This document shows positions 35,970-44,760 of a stretch of 64,000 nucleotides of DNA, in pieces. The notes beneath the pieces are model-generated. The model ran no database searches. It had not been told where the DNA came from and saw nothing but the letters and a program-made list of their open reading frames with translations. A program made the position numbers and the translations under genes. The stretch is from an uncultured Flavobacteriaceae bacterium. Its GTDB lineage: Bacteria; Bacteroidota; Bacteroidia; Flavobacteriales; Flavobacteriaceae. The stretch's first letter is position 1; every line of letters begins with the position of its first letter. The stretch covers positions 124,001 through 188,000 of the forward strand of contig CANLCJ010000001.1 in the NCBI GenBank assembly GCA_947489085.1. The letters run 5' to 3'.

Positions 35970-36419
35970 ATGAAAAACATTTTTTTCGATCTAACTGTTG
36001 TAATTAATTTTAATAGTAATGTTATGAAGCTACCCTCGGCACTTAGATATACTTACAAAAGTTTTTCCCTAATTAACAAGGTGTTATCCAAAAACACAAA
36101 GCATTTGTATAATTGTATACATTTCATTTCAGGACCTAATCCAACAAAAACTACAGAACAATTAACAACAAGAACTACATCTCCAAACTTTGAGGTTGAA
36201 ACAATAAAAACGAAATTAGAAGATTATAATTTTCAATTGAACAGAAGTTTAAAAACTCTAGAATATGTTCAGCTTATGGAAAACAGCACAAAAAATAGTA
36301 CTGTTAAACATCATTTTGGGGAGCTATTTAGTCTAAAAACAAGGTTGGAAAAACAAATCTTAAAAGCAAGTCAAAAAATTTCTCATTACAAATTATTATT
36401 AGAAACTTCTGTTGCTTAA
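35970..36419 (+). CDS. Hypothetical helical protein (149 aa)
   Basis: An open frame of 149 codons. The C-terminal two-thirds look like a coiled-coil or four-helix type (VETIKTKLEDYNFQLNRSLKTLEYVQLMENS and ELFSLKTRLEKQILKASQKISHYKLL). There is no signal peptide and no recognised domain. The N-terminal 18 residues are atypical, and the Met at 36024 (MKLPSALRYTYKSF) may be the true start. It stands between a divergent NhaC gene and the DUF457-type gene, 40 bp upstream of the latter. A real gene seems likely from length and residue use; function unknown. Confidence 0.55.
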   Translation: MKNIFFDLTVVINFNSNVMKLPSALRYTYKSFSLINKVLSKNTKHLYNCIHFISGPNPTKTTEQLTTRTTSPNFEVETIKTKLEDYNFQLNRSLKTLEYVQLMENSTKNSTVKHHFGELFSLKTRLEKQILKASQKISHYKLLLETSVA

Positions 36420-36459
36420 GCCAATACTCTAGACATTAATTGTATTTTTATCCATTTAT

Positions 36460-37482
36460 ATGGATTCTCTTACTCAAATTATTTTAGGTGCAGCGTGTGG
36501 CGAAGCTGTACTTGGAAAAAAAATAGGCAACAAAGCATTACTCTTAGGCGCCATAGGTGGTACCATTCCAGATTTAGACGTTATTCTGGGTAATTTTATT
36601 TACAACAACCAGATAGACGCAATGCTATTTCATAGAGGATTCATGCATTCTATATTTTTCTCGATTGGTTTTACTCTTATTTTTGGTTGGCTTTCCTTAA
36701 CGTTACATAATTGCAAAAACCTAACTGTTACAATTACTTTAAAACGCTGGTTTTTATTTTGGTTTTTAGCATTATTTACACATCCTGTTTTAGATTGTTT
36801 TACACCCTACGGCACACAGTTGTTTGCCCCTTTTTCTAATTACCGAGTAGCATTCAATACTATAGCAGTGGCCGACCCCTTGTATACTTTGCCTTTTTTA
36901 GTATGCTTATGTGTAGTAATGTTTTATAAAAAAACGTCGTTTAAGCGGCAATTGTGGTTAAACATAGGTTTAGGTATAAGTTCTTTGTATCTGCTTTTTA
37001 CTGTGTTTAATAAGTTTTATATAGATTGTATTTTCGAAAAATCGCTAAAACAACAGCACATTGCATATTCACGATACACTGTGCAACCCACTATTTTAAA
37101 TAAAATACTCTGGTATGGAATTGCAGAAACTGAAACAGGATACTACAATGCAGAATATTCGTTTTTAGATAGAGAAGTTGTATTTAAAGACTTTGTGTAC
37201 CTTCCAAAAGTGCGAGCCTTAAAAAAGGACAATTTTAACGACCTTAAACAGCTTTCCTGGTTTAGCAATCACTATTACAATTTGTATCCAAAGGCCAATG
37301 GTTATTACGTTTATAACGATTTAAGATATCCTATGTTAGACAAATCTAAACCCAACACCTCTGTGTTTCGTTTAAAATTATATAAAGAAGGTAATAGATT
37401 GAATATGCAACCTTTCGAGCCCCAAACAGATAATTTGAAAAATCTATTTCAAAATTTATGGCTACGTATTAAAGGCATTTAA
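36460..37482 (+). CDS. YdjM/DUF457-type membrane-bound metal-dependent hydrolase
   Basis: This 340-aa protein has the LexA-binding membrane-hydrolase signature: MDSLTQIILGAACGEAVLG, GAIGGTIPDLDVILG and DAMLFHRGFMHSIFFSI, with Asp and His residues placed as metal ligands, then several transmembrane helices and HPVLDCFTPYGTQLF carrying a further His and Asp. The C-terminal about 140 residues are soluble and less conserved. The family is predicted to be metal-dependent hydrolases at the inner membrane; the substrate is unknown. Homologues are common in flavobacteria. Confidence 0.87.
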   Translation: MDSLTQIILGAACGEAVLGKKIGNKALLLGAIGGTIPDLDVILGNFIYNNQIDAMLFHRGFMHSIFFSIGFTLIFGWLSLTLHNCKNLTVTITLKRWFLFWFLALFTHPVLDCFTPYGTQLFAPFSNYRVAFNTIAVADPLYTLPFLVCLCVVMFYKKTSFKRQLWLNIGLGISSLYLLFTVFNKFYIDCIFEKSLKQQHIAYSRYTVQPTILNKILWYGIAETETGYYNAEYSFLDREVVFKDFVYLPKVRALKKDNFNDLKQLSWFSNHYYNLYPKANGYYVYNDLRYPMLDKSKPNTSVFRLKLYKEGNRLNMQPFEPQTDNLKNLFQNLWLRIKGI

Positions 37483-37542
37483 AAAATATATAGCTTAAAA
37501 CCAATTTAAAAACGGATATTAACAACTTACTACATTTAAGGT

Positions 37543-38175
37543 ATGCCTAAAAAAAAATTATATAATAGATATATTGAGTTATTAATAACTTTTGTCATAA
37601 TACCAGTTAGTTACGTGCTACCTTACCCAGTTGGCGTAAAACTTTTAATTGGAGGCATAGGGTTGCTATATATTGTATATGTACTTTTCAAAACACAATG
37701 CTCAACTGTAAAGTATGTAAAAACTATAGATTGGAATGTTTTTTGGCGTGAAACAGCTATAAAATTTGTGGTAATAGCTATAGTTACTACAGTGTTTGTC
37801 TTTTGCACAGATAGATTAGCGCTCTTTAAAGTTGTAATGCAGTATCCTTTAAAGTGGGTAATGTTTATATGTATTTATAGTCTTTTTTCAGTATACCCTC
37901 AAGAGCTTGTTTACCGCACTTTTTTCTTCAGAAGGTATCAAACATTATTTAAAACCAAATATGCTTTAATTTTTAGTAACGCGCTTTTGTTTGCGTTGGC
38001 GCATCTGTTTTTCGAGAGTGTTTTAGTACTTGTATTAACGTTTATTGGGGGGCTTTTATTCGCTGTTACTTATTTAAAAACAAAATCTATAGTATTGGTG
38101 TGTATAGAGCACGCCATCTATGGCAGTTGGTTATTTACCGTAGGAATGGGGCAGATGTTAGGTTTTCCCGTATAA
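37543..38175 (+). CDS. CPBP-family intramembrane metalloprotease-like protein with altered Glu motif
   Basis: This 210-aa polytopic protein (about six helices) has the layout of CPBP/CAAX-like proteases: motif 1 reads YPQELVYRTFFFRRY (residues 118-132), motif 2 ALAHLFFE with His154, and motif 3 CIEHAIYGSW with His190. The usual motif 1 is EExxxR, but here the first Glu is Gln120, followed by Glu121 and Arg125. In the MmRce1 structure the first Glu takes part in catalysis, so this protein may be inactive or may use Glu121. Function in bacteria ranges from bacteriocin immunity to unknown. The gene sits between two unrelated genes with gaps of 60-75 bp. Confidence 0.8.
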   Translation: MPKKKLYNRYIELLITFVIIPVSYVLPYPVGVKLLIGGIGLLYIVYVLFKTQCSTVKYVKTIDWNVFWRETAIKFVVIAIVTTVFVFCTDRLALFKVVMQYPLKWVMFICIYSLFSVYPQELVYRTFFFRRYQTLFKTKYALIFSNALLFALAHLFFESVLVLVLTFIGGLLFAVTYLKTKSIVLVCIEHAIYGSWLFTVGMGQMLGFPV

Positions 38176-38251
38176 AAATCAGAGATAAAACGCACGCAAT
38201 TAAATCTTTTTGTTATTTTTAGCCCAGCTATTATTAATTAAACTCATTCGT

Positions 38252-38779
38252 ATGAAAAAAATCGGGCCCACACTATTGGGCATAATCATTGGTGCATTAG
38301 GAACTTATTTTGGAGTACCTAACTTAACAAATACAACACCTAACACTCCAATTGAAACTGCTCTAGAAGACAAAGGCAAACCAATGGATACTATAACTAT
38401 AGCAAAAGCTATAAAGTTAAGTGATAATTGGACAACATTTAGAAAACCAGCAGTAGACTCTTGTGCGCAAGCTCATGGACAAAAAGTAGACGACCGCTCT
38501 GTAACATGGGATTTAAAAGGCTTACAACGTTATTTAAGGTATGCCAAGCGAGAATCTAAAAAATTAGGTTATGAAATGACTGGTATATGCGTACACTTGG
38601 GCGTATACGGCCCTCATGAAGTGCCTGAATGCAGAAACTTAACAACTATGTTTATAGAGCCTATTGGGCACCAAGTTATATCTAAAGCCAGTACCTTAAA
38701 TTTTGGCATGTTTAGCCGAACTGGAATTCCACTTCCTCCTTATAATAATGGTGAGGGCAGTAATCGCCAATACAGGTAG
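38252..38779 (+). CDS. Unknown secreted or membrane-anchored protein (175 aa)
   Basis: The ATG at 38252 gives a 175-aa product with an N-terminal hydrophobic helix (KIGPTLLGIIIGALGTYFGV) that is a signal anchor or signal peptide. A soluble domain then contains WDLKGLQRYLRYAKRESKKLGYEMTG and ends in a Gly/Pro/Asn-rich tail (SRTGIPLPPYNNGEGSNRQ). Two Cys residues (CAQAHG and GICVH) and PECRNLTTMF suggest an extracytoplasmic fold. Similar proteins exist in Bacteroidota as hypotheticals. No function can be given. A further 14 codons upstream are open from a TTG, but the ATG fits better. Confidence 0.68.
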   Translation: MKKIGPTLLGIIIGALGTYFGVPNLTNTTPNTPIETALEDKGKPMDTITIAKAIKLSDNWTTFRKPAVDSCAQAHGQKVDDRSVTWDLKGLQRYLRYAKRESKKLGYEMTGICVHLGVYGPHEVPECRNLTTMFIEPIGHQVISKASTLNFGMFSRTGIPLPPYNNGEGSNRQYR

Positions 38780-38791
38780 CTTTATAATTCA

Positions 38792-39514
38792 ATGAAAGAT
38801 TTTTTTATAAATAACTATATTATTTTGACGCACTCTGTAGAAATTGCGGCTGCTCTAACTGGTGTTTTATCGTTAAAAAAATATAGGCACACCAATATAA
38901 AATATTTTGTATATTTTCTTGTAATTATCACAGTTTGCGATATCATAGGCGGATACACAATGTTTGTATATAAGGGTAAATTTTTAGAATGTTTAATAGG
39001 TACTAAGATTGCTGATAATTATTGGTTCTCAACGTTGTTTTGGAATTTGGGTGCAATAATTTTTTTTGCTTACTATTACAAGACTCTTTTGAGAAATGAA
39101 ATATTCAAAAAAATCTTAAATTACAGTACAATCCTTTTTCTTGTTTTCTCTCTCATATATATAATAATTCATTGGGATGCTTTTTTTATCAGTTATTTTC
39201 CTATAATTAGTGTTTTAGGAGCTGTTATAATCTTTCTGTGTTCTTCTTTTTATTTTTATGAAATTTTGAGTGGTGAAAATATCTCGTATTTTTATAAATC
39301 TATAAATTTTTATATAAGTGCTGCCATTTTTATATGGTGGTTAATCATAACGCCAATCGTTTTTTTTGATGATTATACCTTTTATGTAGTAGGTAGTCCT
39401 GTAATAGATTTTGAGTATATTAATCTTAGAAGATACATTTATCTGTTTTCTAATATATTTATGTATTTAACTTATACCTTTGCTTTTATATGGTGCAAAC
39501 CGGAGAAAATTTAG
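38792..39514 (+). CDS. Polytopic membrane protein A (paralog of the gene at 40324)
   Basis: This 240-aa protein has about seven predicted transmembrane helices and no known domain. It shares with the 242-aa protein at 40324 the motifs LKKY near residue 29, VYFLV, IGTKIxxNYWxxTLFW, IFIWW and the ending MYLTYTFAFIWC-x-P-x-K. It is strongly AT-rich. The stop overlaps the start of the histidine kinase gene by 25 nt, which indicates translational coupling and suggests it is a sensor or partner of that kinase. Function unknown. Genes of this type are often found just ahead of NarL-type two-component genes in flavobacteria. Confidence 0.8.
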   Translation: MKDFFINNYIILTHSVEIAAALTGVLSLKKYRHTNIKYFVYFLVIITVCDIIGGYTMFVYKGKFLECLIGTKIADNYWFSTLFWNLGAIIFFAYYYKTLLRNEIFKKILNYSTILFLVFSLIYIIIHWDAFFISYFPIISVLGAVIIFLCSSFYFYEILSGENISYFYKSINFYISAAIFIWWLIITPIVFFDDYTFYVVGSPVIDFEYINLRRYIYLFSNIFMYLTYTFAFIWCKPEKI

Positions 39515-40296
39515 TCAGTACTGCATCCGAACGCTACTTGTTGGTGTACATGATAGTAGTACTTATTGTTATAACCAGTTTAGTAGTTTTATTCTTTGTG
39601 GTTTTTCAAAAGCGAAAAAACAAATTGCTTTTAGATAAAATGGAACAACAGCGCGCTTTCGAACAAGAAATAGTACAGGTGCAAACAGAAGCACAAGAGC
39701 AAACCCTAAAGAATATTGGCTGGGAGTTGCACGATAATGTAGGCCAACTGTTATCTTTTGCAAGCATGCAATTAAGCATTTTAAAAATGCAGTTGGATGC
39801 AGACATGAAAAATAAATTCAAAGACACATCAGAAGCATTAAGTAACGGTTTAAAAGAAGTTAGAGCCTTATCGAAGACTTTAAATAATGAAGTAATTTTA
39901 AATATAGGCTTCGAAAAATCCATCACCAACGAGTTGGACCGCTTAAAGCGCATGAAGTTTACAACAGCCGAGCTTAAACTTACAGGAGATAAAGTAGGCT
40001 TTAACGATAAGAAACACGAGATTATCATTTTTAGAATACTTCAAGAGTTTTTATCAAATTCTGTGAAATATTCTGAAGCAAAAAATTTGAATATTACTAT
40101 TACTTATCAGAGCAATCAGATACTAATAACGGCTAAAGACGATGGTAAAGGTTTTGATACAACATCGGTAGAAAAAGGTTCTGGTTTGATAAATATGAAA
40201 AGTCGAGCAACACTTATAGGTGCAAATTTAAAATTAGAATCTGAACCCAGCGAAGGCGTTACCTTAGAATTAAACTATCCTTTAAAAAGCACTTGA
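39490..40296 (+). CDS. NarX/LiaS-type sensor histidine kinase (HisKA_3), orphan
   Basis: This 268-aa protein has a short N-terminus, one transmembrane helix (about 18-39, LLVYMIVVLIVITSLVVLFFVVF), a coiled-coil linker and the HisKA_3 dimerisation helix with the phospho-acceptor His81 in GWELHDNVGQLLSF. A HATPase_c domain follows (N-box ILQEFLSNSVKYSEAKNL, G1 DDGKGFD, G2 GSGLINMKSRA). It overlaps the upstream membrane-protein gene by 25 nt. No LuxR-type response regulator is adjacent, although kinases of this class usually have one. The signal may be sensed by the coupled membrane protein. Confidence 0.9.
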   Translation: MVQTGENLVSTASERYLLVYMIVVLIVITSLVVLFFVVFQKRKNKLLLDKMEQQRAFEQEIVQVQTEAQEQTLKNIGWELHDNVGQLLSFASMQLSILKMQLDADMKNKFKDTSEALSNGLKEVRALSKTLNNEVILNIGFEKSITNELDRLKRMKFTTAELKLTGDKVGFNDKKHEIIIFRILQEFLSNSVKYSEAKNLNITITYQSNQILITAKDDGKGFDTTSVEKGSGLINMKSRATLIGANLKLESEPSEGVTLELNYPLKST

Positions 40297-40323
40297 AGAT
40301 GAAATTTGAGATTTTTTACCTAA

Positions 40324-41052
40324 GTGCTTGAATTTATTTTAAGTCATAACGCTTTTCTAATATGGTTATTAGAAGTTACAGCAGCTACAACAGGAATTTA
40401 CTTTTTAAAGAAATATAAGAGGAATTCTGAAACAGTATACTTTGTTTATTTTTTGGTATATATTGTTGTATTCGAATCTTTATCTAGTTACGTAAATTAC
40501 GTAAAAATAGATAGGCCATTAAGCTTTTTAATAGGCACTAAAATAGAAAAGAATTATTGGTTAACTACCCTGTTTTGGGATGTAGGCGCAGTATCCTTTT
40601 TTTCATTTTATTTTTATAAAGTACTCCAAAAACCAAGCTATAAAAAAATAGTGCGGTTTTTAGGTGTAGTTTATACTATTTTTTCAGGGCTATACATACT
40701 ATTACATCTGGACCTTTTTTTTGCACATTTTTTAATTGTTCTTAATTTATTGGGAGCGCTAGTCGTTCTTCTTTGCTGTGCGCTTTACTTTATCGAATTA
40801 TTACTTTCTGAAACGATACTACGCTTTTATTACGCTTTTGAATTTTACGCCGCTACTGTGATCTTTATCTGGTGGATAGTAACTACCCCACTAGCTTTTT
40901 TTGACGTATACTACACTTATGAAATTGTGGAGCATTATAGAGATAAAGAATTTGTGTTTGTTAGGTTTTTAATCTTTCTGTTTGTAAACATACTAATGTA
41001 TTTAACCTACACTTTTGCTTTTATATGGTGCCAACCAAACAAAACAAATTGA
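40324..41052 (+). CDS. Polytopic membrane protein B (paralog of the gene at 38792), GTG start
   Basis: This 242-aa protein has about seven hydrophobic helices and aligns with the 240-aa protein at 38792 along its whole length: LKKYK at the same position, YFVYFLV, LIGTKIEKNYWLTTLFWDVGA, IFIWW and the ending MYLTYTFAFIWCQPNK. No ATG lies near; the GTG at 40324 gives an N-terminus that lines up with the paralog, which supports it. It starts 28 bp after the histidine kinase stop. The function is unknown, and the pair looks like a duplication that brackets the kinase. Confidence 0.78.
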   Translation: MLEFILSHNAFLIWLLEVTAATTGIYFLKKYKRNSETVYFVYFLVYIVVFESLSSYVNYVKIDRPLSFLIGTKIEKNYWLTTLFWDVGAVSFFSFYFYKVLQKPSYKKIVRFLGVVYTIFSGLYILLHLDLFFAHFLIVLNLLGALVVLLCCALYFIELLLSETILRFYYAFEFYAATVIFIWWIVTTPLAFFDVYYTYEIVEHYRDKEFVFVRFLIFLFVNILMYLTYTFAFIWCQPNKTN

Positions 41053-41107
41053 ATATGCAAAATACCAAAAACAAATTAGCATTAACTAGGCTTAATTATT
41101 TAAAGGC

Positions 41108-41803
41108 TTAGCAAGCATTCCAGAGGGCATCGTTTGGTAAGGCAGCTGTTATATTTACAGATTCATTTTTAACAGGATGTACAAAAGAGATGCATCTGGC
41201 ATGCAAATGTATACTAGCATCCTTATTACTTCTATTAAAACCATATTTTAAATCTCCTTTAATTGGCGCACCAATGGTAGATAATTGCGAGCGAATTTGG
41301 TGGTGTCTCCCAGTTTCCAACTGTATTTCTAGTAAAGTATAGTTGTCTAATTTTTTGAGTACCTTATAATGTAAAATAGCTTTTTTACTGTTTTTAACTT
41401 CCGCTACAAAAGCTTTAGATTTATTGTTTTTTGGATTTTTTTTCAACCAATGCACCAAAGTATCAGCTGGTTTTATAGAGCTATTTTTTACAATGGCCCA
41501 ATATGTCTTTTGTATAGTCTTATTTAAAAACAGTGCATTGAGTCTGGTAAGTGCTTTGCTGGTTTTTGCAAAAACAACAATTCCTGTGGTAGGCCTGTCT
41601 AAACGATGTACTGTACCAAGAAAAACGTTTCCGGGTTTATTGTATTTATGCTTAATATAGGCTTTTACAATATCGTTTAAAGGTGTGTCTCCTGTTTTAT
41701 CTCCTTGTACAATATCTCCTGCACGCTTATTAACAACAATAATATGGTTGTCTTCGAAAAGTATTTGCAAGTTATTTGGGTTAGAAATTATTTTTCCAGA
41801 CAC
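41108..41803 (-). CDS. RluA-family pseudouridine synthase (GTG start)
   Basis: This 231-aa protein isomerises uridine to pseudouridine in rRNA or tRNA. It has the RluA catalytic motif GTVHRLDRPTTGIVVFAKT with the catalytic Asp (about residue 68), the motif QILFEDNHIIVVNKRAGDIV near the start, ETGRHHQIRSQL and the terminal SFVHPVKNES. It lacks the N-terminal S4 domain, which places it with the short RluA/TruC group. The first codon is probably GTG (41803), as no ATG exists before the conserved LFEDNHI segment. The target site cannot be told. Confidence 0.92.
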   Translation of the reverse strand: MSGKIISNPNNLQILFEDNHIIVVNKRAGDIVQGDKTGDTPLNDIVKAYIKHKYNKPGNVFLGTVHRLDRPTTGIVVFAKTSKALTRLNALFLNKTIQKTYWAIVKNSSIKPADTLVHWLKKNPKNNKSKAFVAEVKNSKKAILHYKVLKKLDNYTLLEIQLETGRHHQIRSQLSTIGAPIKGDLKYGFNRSNKDASIHLHARCISFVHPVKNESVNITAALPNDALWNAC

Positions 41804-41852
41804 TGTAAAAGTATAAAAGTATTAAACAAAGCGTACGTAAACCAAACACAAA

Positions 41853-42671
41853 TTAGTACTGTTCGTTTTCGTTAGGAAAATCTTTAGACTTTACGTCGGT
41901 AACGTATTGCGAAATGGCAGAGGTCATTTCTTCATATAAATTAAGATAACGTCTTAAAAACCTAGGATGAAATTCGTGTGTCATACCAATCATGTCATGG
42001 AGTACTAAAACCTGACCATCGACCTCACTTCCCGCTCCAATACCTATTATTGGAATATTAACGCTATCAGCAACCTTTTTAGCGAGTTTAGCAGGTATTT
42101 TTTCTAACACAATAGCAAAGCAACCTATTCTTTCTAACATTTTAGCGTCCTCTAATAACCTTTCTGCCTCTTGTTCTTCCTTGGCGCGAACGGTGTAAGT
42201 TCCAAACTTATAGATAGATTGAGGTGTTAGCCCCAAATGTCCCATAACAGGAATTCCAGCATTGATAATACGTTTAATAGAATCCTTAATTTCTTTTCCA
42301 CCTTCAAGCTTAACAGAATGCGCTCCACTCTCTTTCATAATTCTAATCGCAGAACGAAGTGCTTCTTTAGGGTCGCTCTGGTAACTTCCAAAAGGTAAAT
42401 CTACGACAACCAATGCCCTGTAAATGGCTCTAATTACAGAAGAGGCATGGTAAATCATTTGGTCTAAAGTGATAGGTAAAGTAGTTTCATGCCCAGCCAT
42501 TACATTACTAGCAGAGTCTCCAACTAAAATAACATCTATACCTGCACCATCCACAATTTTAGCCATGGTGTAATCGTAAGCAGTAAGCATAGAAATTTTT
42601 TCACCAGTAGCTTTCATATCAACTAGTGATTTTACAGTAACACGTTTGTATTCTTTTTTAGCAGTAGACAT
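41853..42671 (-). CDS. panB: 3-methyl-2-oxobutanoate hydroxymethyltransferase (ketopantoate hydroxymethyltransferase)
   Basis: This 272-aa protein transfers a hydroxymethyl group from 5,10-methylene-THF to 2-oxoisovalerate, forming ketopantoate in pantothenate and CoA synthesis. Family motifs are seen in [41 protein letters not shown] (Mg-binding Asp), [29 protein letters not shown] and [25 protein letters not shown]. Length is normal. panC and panD are not in the window. It lies 50 bp upstream of the RluA-type gene on the same strand. Confidence 0.97.
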   Translation of the reverse strand: MSTAKKEYKRVTVKSLVDMKATGEKISMLTAYDYTMAKIVDGAGIDVILVGDSASNVMAGHETTLPITLDQMIYHASSVIRAIYRALVVVDLPFGSYQSDPKEALRSAIRIMKESGAHSVKLEGGKEIKDSIKRIINAGIPVMGHLGLTPQSIYKFGTYTVRAKEEQEAERLLEDAKMLERIGCFAIVLEKIPAKLAKKVADSVNIPIIGIGAGSEVDGQVLVLHDMIGMTHEFHPRFLRRYLNLYEEMTSAISQYVTDVKSKDFPNENEQY

Positions 42672-43365
42672 TATTTTACATTTAGATTGTGGGTAAAAGT
42701 AATAAATAAACGAGATACAGATTAATTTTTATACCATTTAGGTTTTACAGAGTCAGATTAAAAGCAGTATCAACCTTTGCAGATACAACTAAAAGTTAAT
42801 TAAAGCCCGTATAATTAAGATGATAAATCCTTCGATAATATTGAAATTCTATTGTAGCATGAGGTTTTATTTTTTGAAAAAAATAAGATAACATTACGTG
42901 TAGTGCAATAGTTGTTTTACTGTTTTAGAAAAACATCGCCAGAGTTTTTACTGGTGTTTTTCTGTTTTTTATAAAACTATTTCTCATCGTTAAAGCCCAT
43001 AAACAATTCAATAACTCCAATTTTTTCAATTCAATAAATTGAGCTTTAAGATAAATTTACGACCTATTTGTACTTGACGAAATGTTAAAATTTACTTTTT
43101 AAAAGAAAAAAAAGGATTTATAAATAATTGACTGTCAGAAAAATATGTTAATTCTTATAAAAATTAACATTTTGAAATCCTGCAGCTTGTAAGAAATAGA
43201 ATTAGTTAGACACTAAGAGTTTGTAAATGTTATAGAGCATTATTCTCTAGTCTTTACATTGTAAGTTTGGCCAAAACTAACAAAAGTTGAATATAGAATT
43301 CTTAACAAGAATTAAAATAAAAGCTAACGTGTATTCAATAAAAAATTAACCTTTAAAAAATTGAA
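42672..43365. other. Long non-coding region between panB and a surface lipoprotein
   Basis: In these 694 bp no ORF with a protein-like composition was found. A hairpin (GAAAAACATCGCCAG at 42928-42942 pairing with CTGGTGTTTTTC at 42951-42962, T-rich afterwards) looks like a terminator, but no gene precedes it on the plus strand. The inverted repeat TTTGGCCAAA is at 43266-43275. The rest is AT-rich with nothing recognised. Confidence 0.5.
43266..43275 (+). promoter_or_regulatory. TTTGGCCAAA inverted repeat upstream of lipoprotein
   Basis: A perfect 10-bp palindrome, 91 bp before the 43366 ATG. The same 10-mer appears at 45002-45011, ahead of the next lipoprotein. It may be an operator, as identical sites precede two adjacent genes; the regulator is unknown. 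Confidence 0.4.
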
Positions 43366-44697
43366 ATGAAAAATTTAAAAATAAGTGCTTTAGCACTATT
43401 AATGTCTGGCTTTTTTGCAGTGTCTTGTGATGACTCAGACGATAATCAAGAACCAGAACAAGAACAAGAAGTAGCACCTTCGGCATCAGTATTACTGTTA
43501 AATAGTATTAGAGAAGATGGAGGTATACCATACAATGTAAACAACCCAGTGTTAACGTTTACAGATGCTCAGAATGTATTTTTACCTAGTGTGTTAGGTA
43601 TCGATTTTAGAATAGATAGAACTGTTGTGCCAGAAGGGCCTACAGCCAGATTCCCTTTATTTCAAGGTTGGGAAACATTAGACGATGGTACAGTAAGAGA
43701 GCTGTATTATGTAATTACAGAAGCATCAGATGCAAATTTAGCAAGAGAGTTAGGTGTCATCTTTTCTCCTAGAATGGAAGCTTCTATAGGTTCTGGAGGA
43801 GAGCAATCTTCAAGATGGACACCAGATGGTAGATTAATTTTTGAAGGTTCTGTAGATTTTTCACCTAAAAGGTCTTTAATTGCAGGAGAGCCTTCAGATG
43901 ACGGTTTATTGTTAGGTTTCCCTCCAATACAAGCAAATCCAGGCGCTATTGCAAACGAAGATTGGTCGTCTTATGTTGTATTGCCAGATACAGATATCGT
44001 AATCAATGCACAACCAATGGCTAACAGTACAGGTATTCACGATAGAATCCCTCATCCAGATGGAAATGGTCCAGAACAAGAGGACGATTTAAATAACCCG
44101 AATTTAGCAACAGACCAAGCTTCTGTAGTATTACAGTTGTTAGATGGATGGCACGCTGGAAGGCCATATTACTTCCACATTGTTACAGATACGTCTGATC
44201 CAGGACCAGCAACAATAGAATTAGGTGTATATGCACCAAGGTTAAACAGCCTACCTACGTTTGGCGTATTTCCTGGAGGTTCTATGTTACCATTTAGCCC
44301 AACAGCAAATGGAAGAACAACAGATACAGATGGTTTAGGAGTACAAGGGCTTAATACAGCGTCTTTAAGCGACCGCCAAGTACAAGATCCTACAAACACG
44401 TTCCCAATAGACCCTTCAGATACAAGGTATGCACCAATGTGGGATGCACACGTTACAGAGTTTACTGTACCAGAAGACCAACGTCCTATTCTTACAAGCT
44501 TTGGTCAAGTAAATCAATTATTGGAAGAAGGTATACTTATTCCCTTTAGAGGTAATGGTAACCTAACTCCATTACAAAACGAATTATCTAGTTTGTTAAC
44601 AGCAACACGCGCTATAATTAACTGCCCTGTAATTACACAGCCAGATGCAAGTGTAATTAGTGCAGGTATGCAAATTGGGGAGCCAAGAAATAGATAA
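43366..44697 (+). CDS. Surface lipoprotein of unknown function
   Basis: This 443-aa protein has a lipoprotein signal (MKNLKISALALLMSGFFAVSC, Cys21) followed by the acidic DDSDDNQEPEQEQE segment, a pattern that in Bacteroidota directs lipoproteins to the cell surface. The mature part is rich in beta and Pro/Gly, with motifs WETLDDGTVRELYYVITEA, SSYVVLPDTDIVINAQP and LLDGWHAGRPYYFHIVTDTSDPGPATIELGVY. It ends with INCPVITQPDAS. No enzyme signature or known domain was recognised. It shares an upstream TTTGGCCAAA site with the next gene and is likely co-regulated with it. Confidence 0.8.
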   Translation: MKNLKISALALLMSGFFAVSCDDSDDNQEPEQEQEVAPSASVLLLNSIREDGGIPYNVNNPVLTFTDAQNVFLPSVLGIDFRIDRTVVPEGPTARFPLFQGWETLDDGTVRELYYVITEASDANLARELGVIFSPRMEASIGSGGEQSSRWTPDGRLIFEGSVDFSPKRSLIAGEPSDDGLLLGFPPIQANPGAIANEDWSSYVVLPDTDIVINAQPMANSTGIHDRIPHPDGNGPEQEDDLNNPNLATDQASVVLQLLDGWHAGRPYYFHIVTDTSDPGPATIELGVYAPRLNSLPTFGVFPGGSMLPFSPTANGRTTDTDGLGVQGLNTASLSDRQVQDPTNTFPIDPSDTRYAPMWDAHVTEFTVPEDQRPILTSFGQVNQLLEEGILIPFRGNGNLTPLQNELSSLLTATRAIINCPVITQPDASVISAGMQIGEPRNR

Positions 44698-44728
44698 TTT
44701 CTTCTCCCAAACTTAAAATAAAATTCAA

Positions 44729-44760
44729 AGGCTATTAAATTTAATTTAATAGCCTTTTTT
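44729..44760 (+). terminator. Rho-independent terminator after lipoprotein gene
   Basis: AAGGCTATTAAAT and ATTTAATAGCCTT pair as a long stem followed by TTTTTT. Confidence 0.85.
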
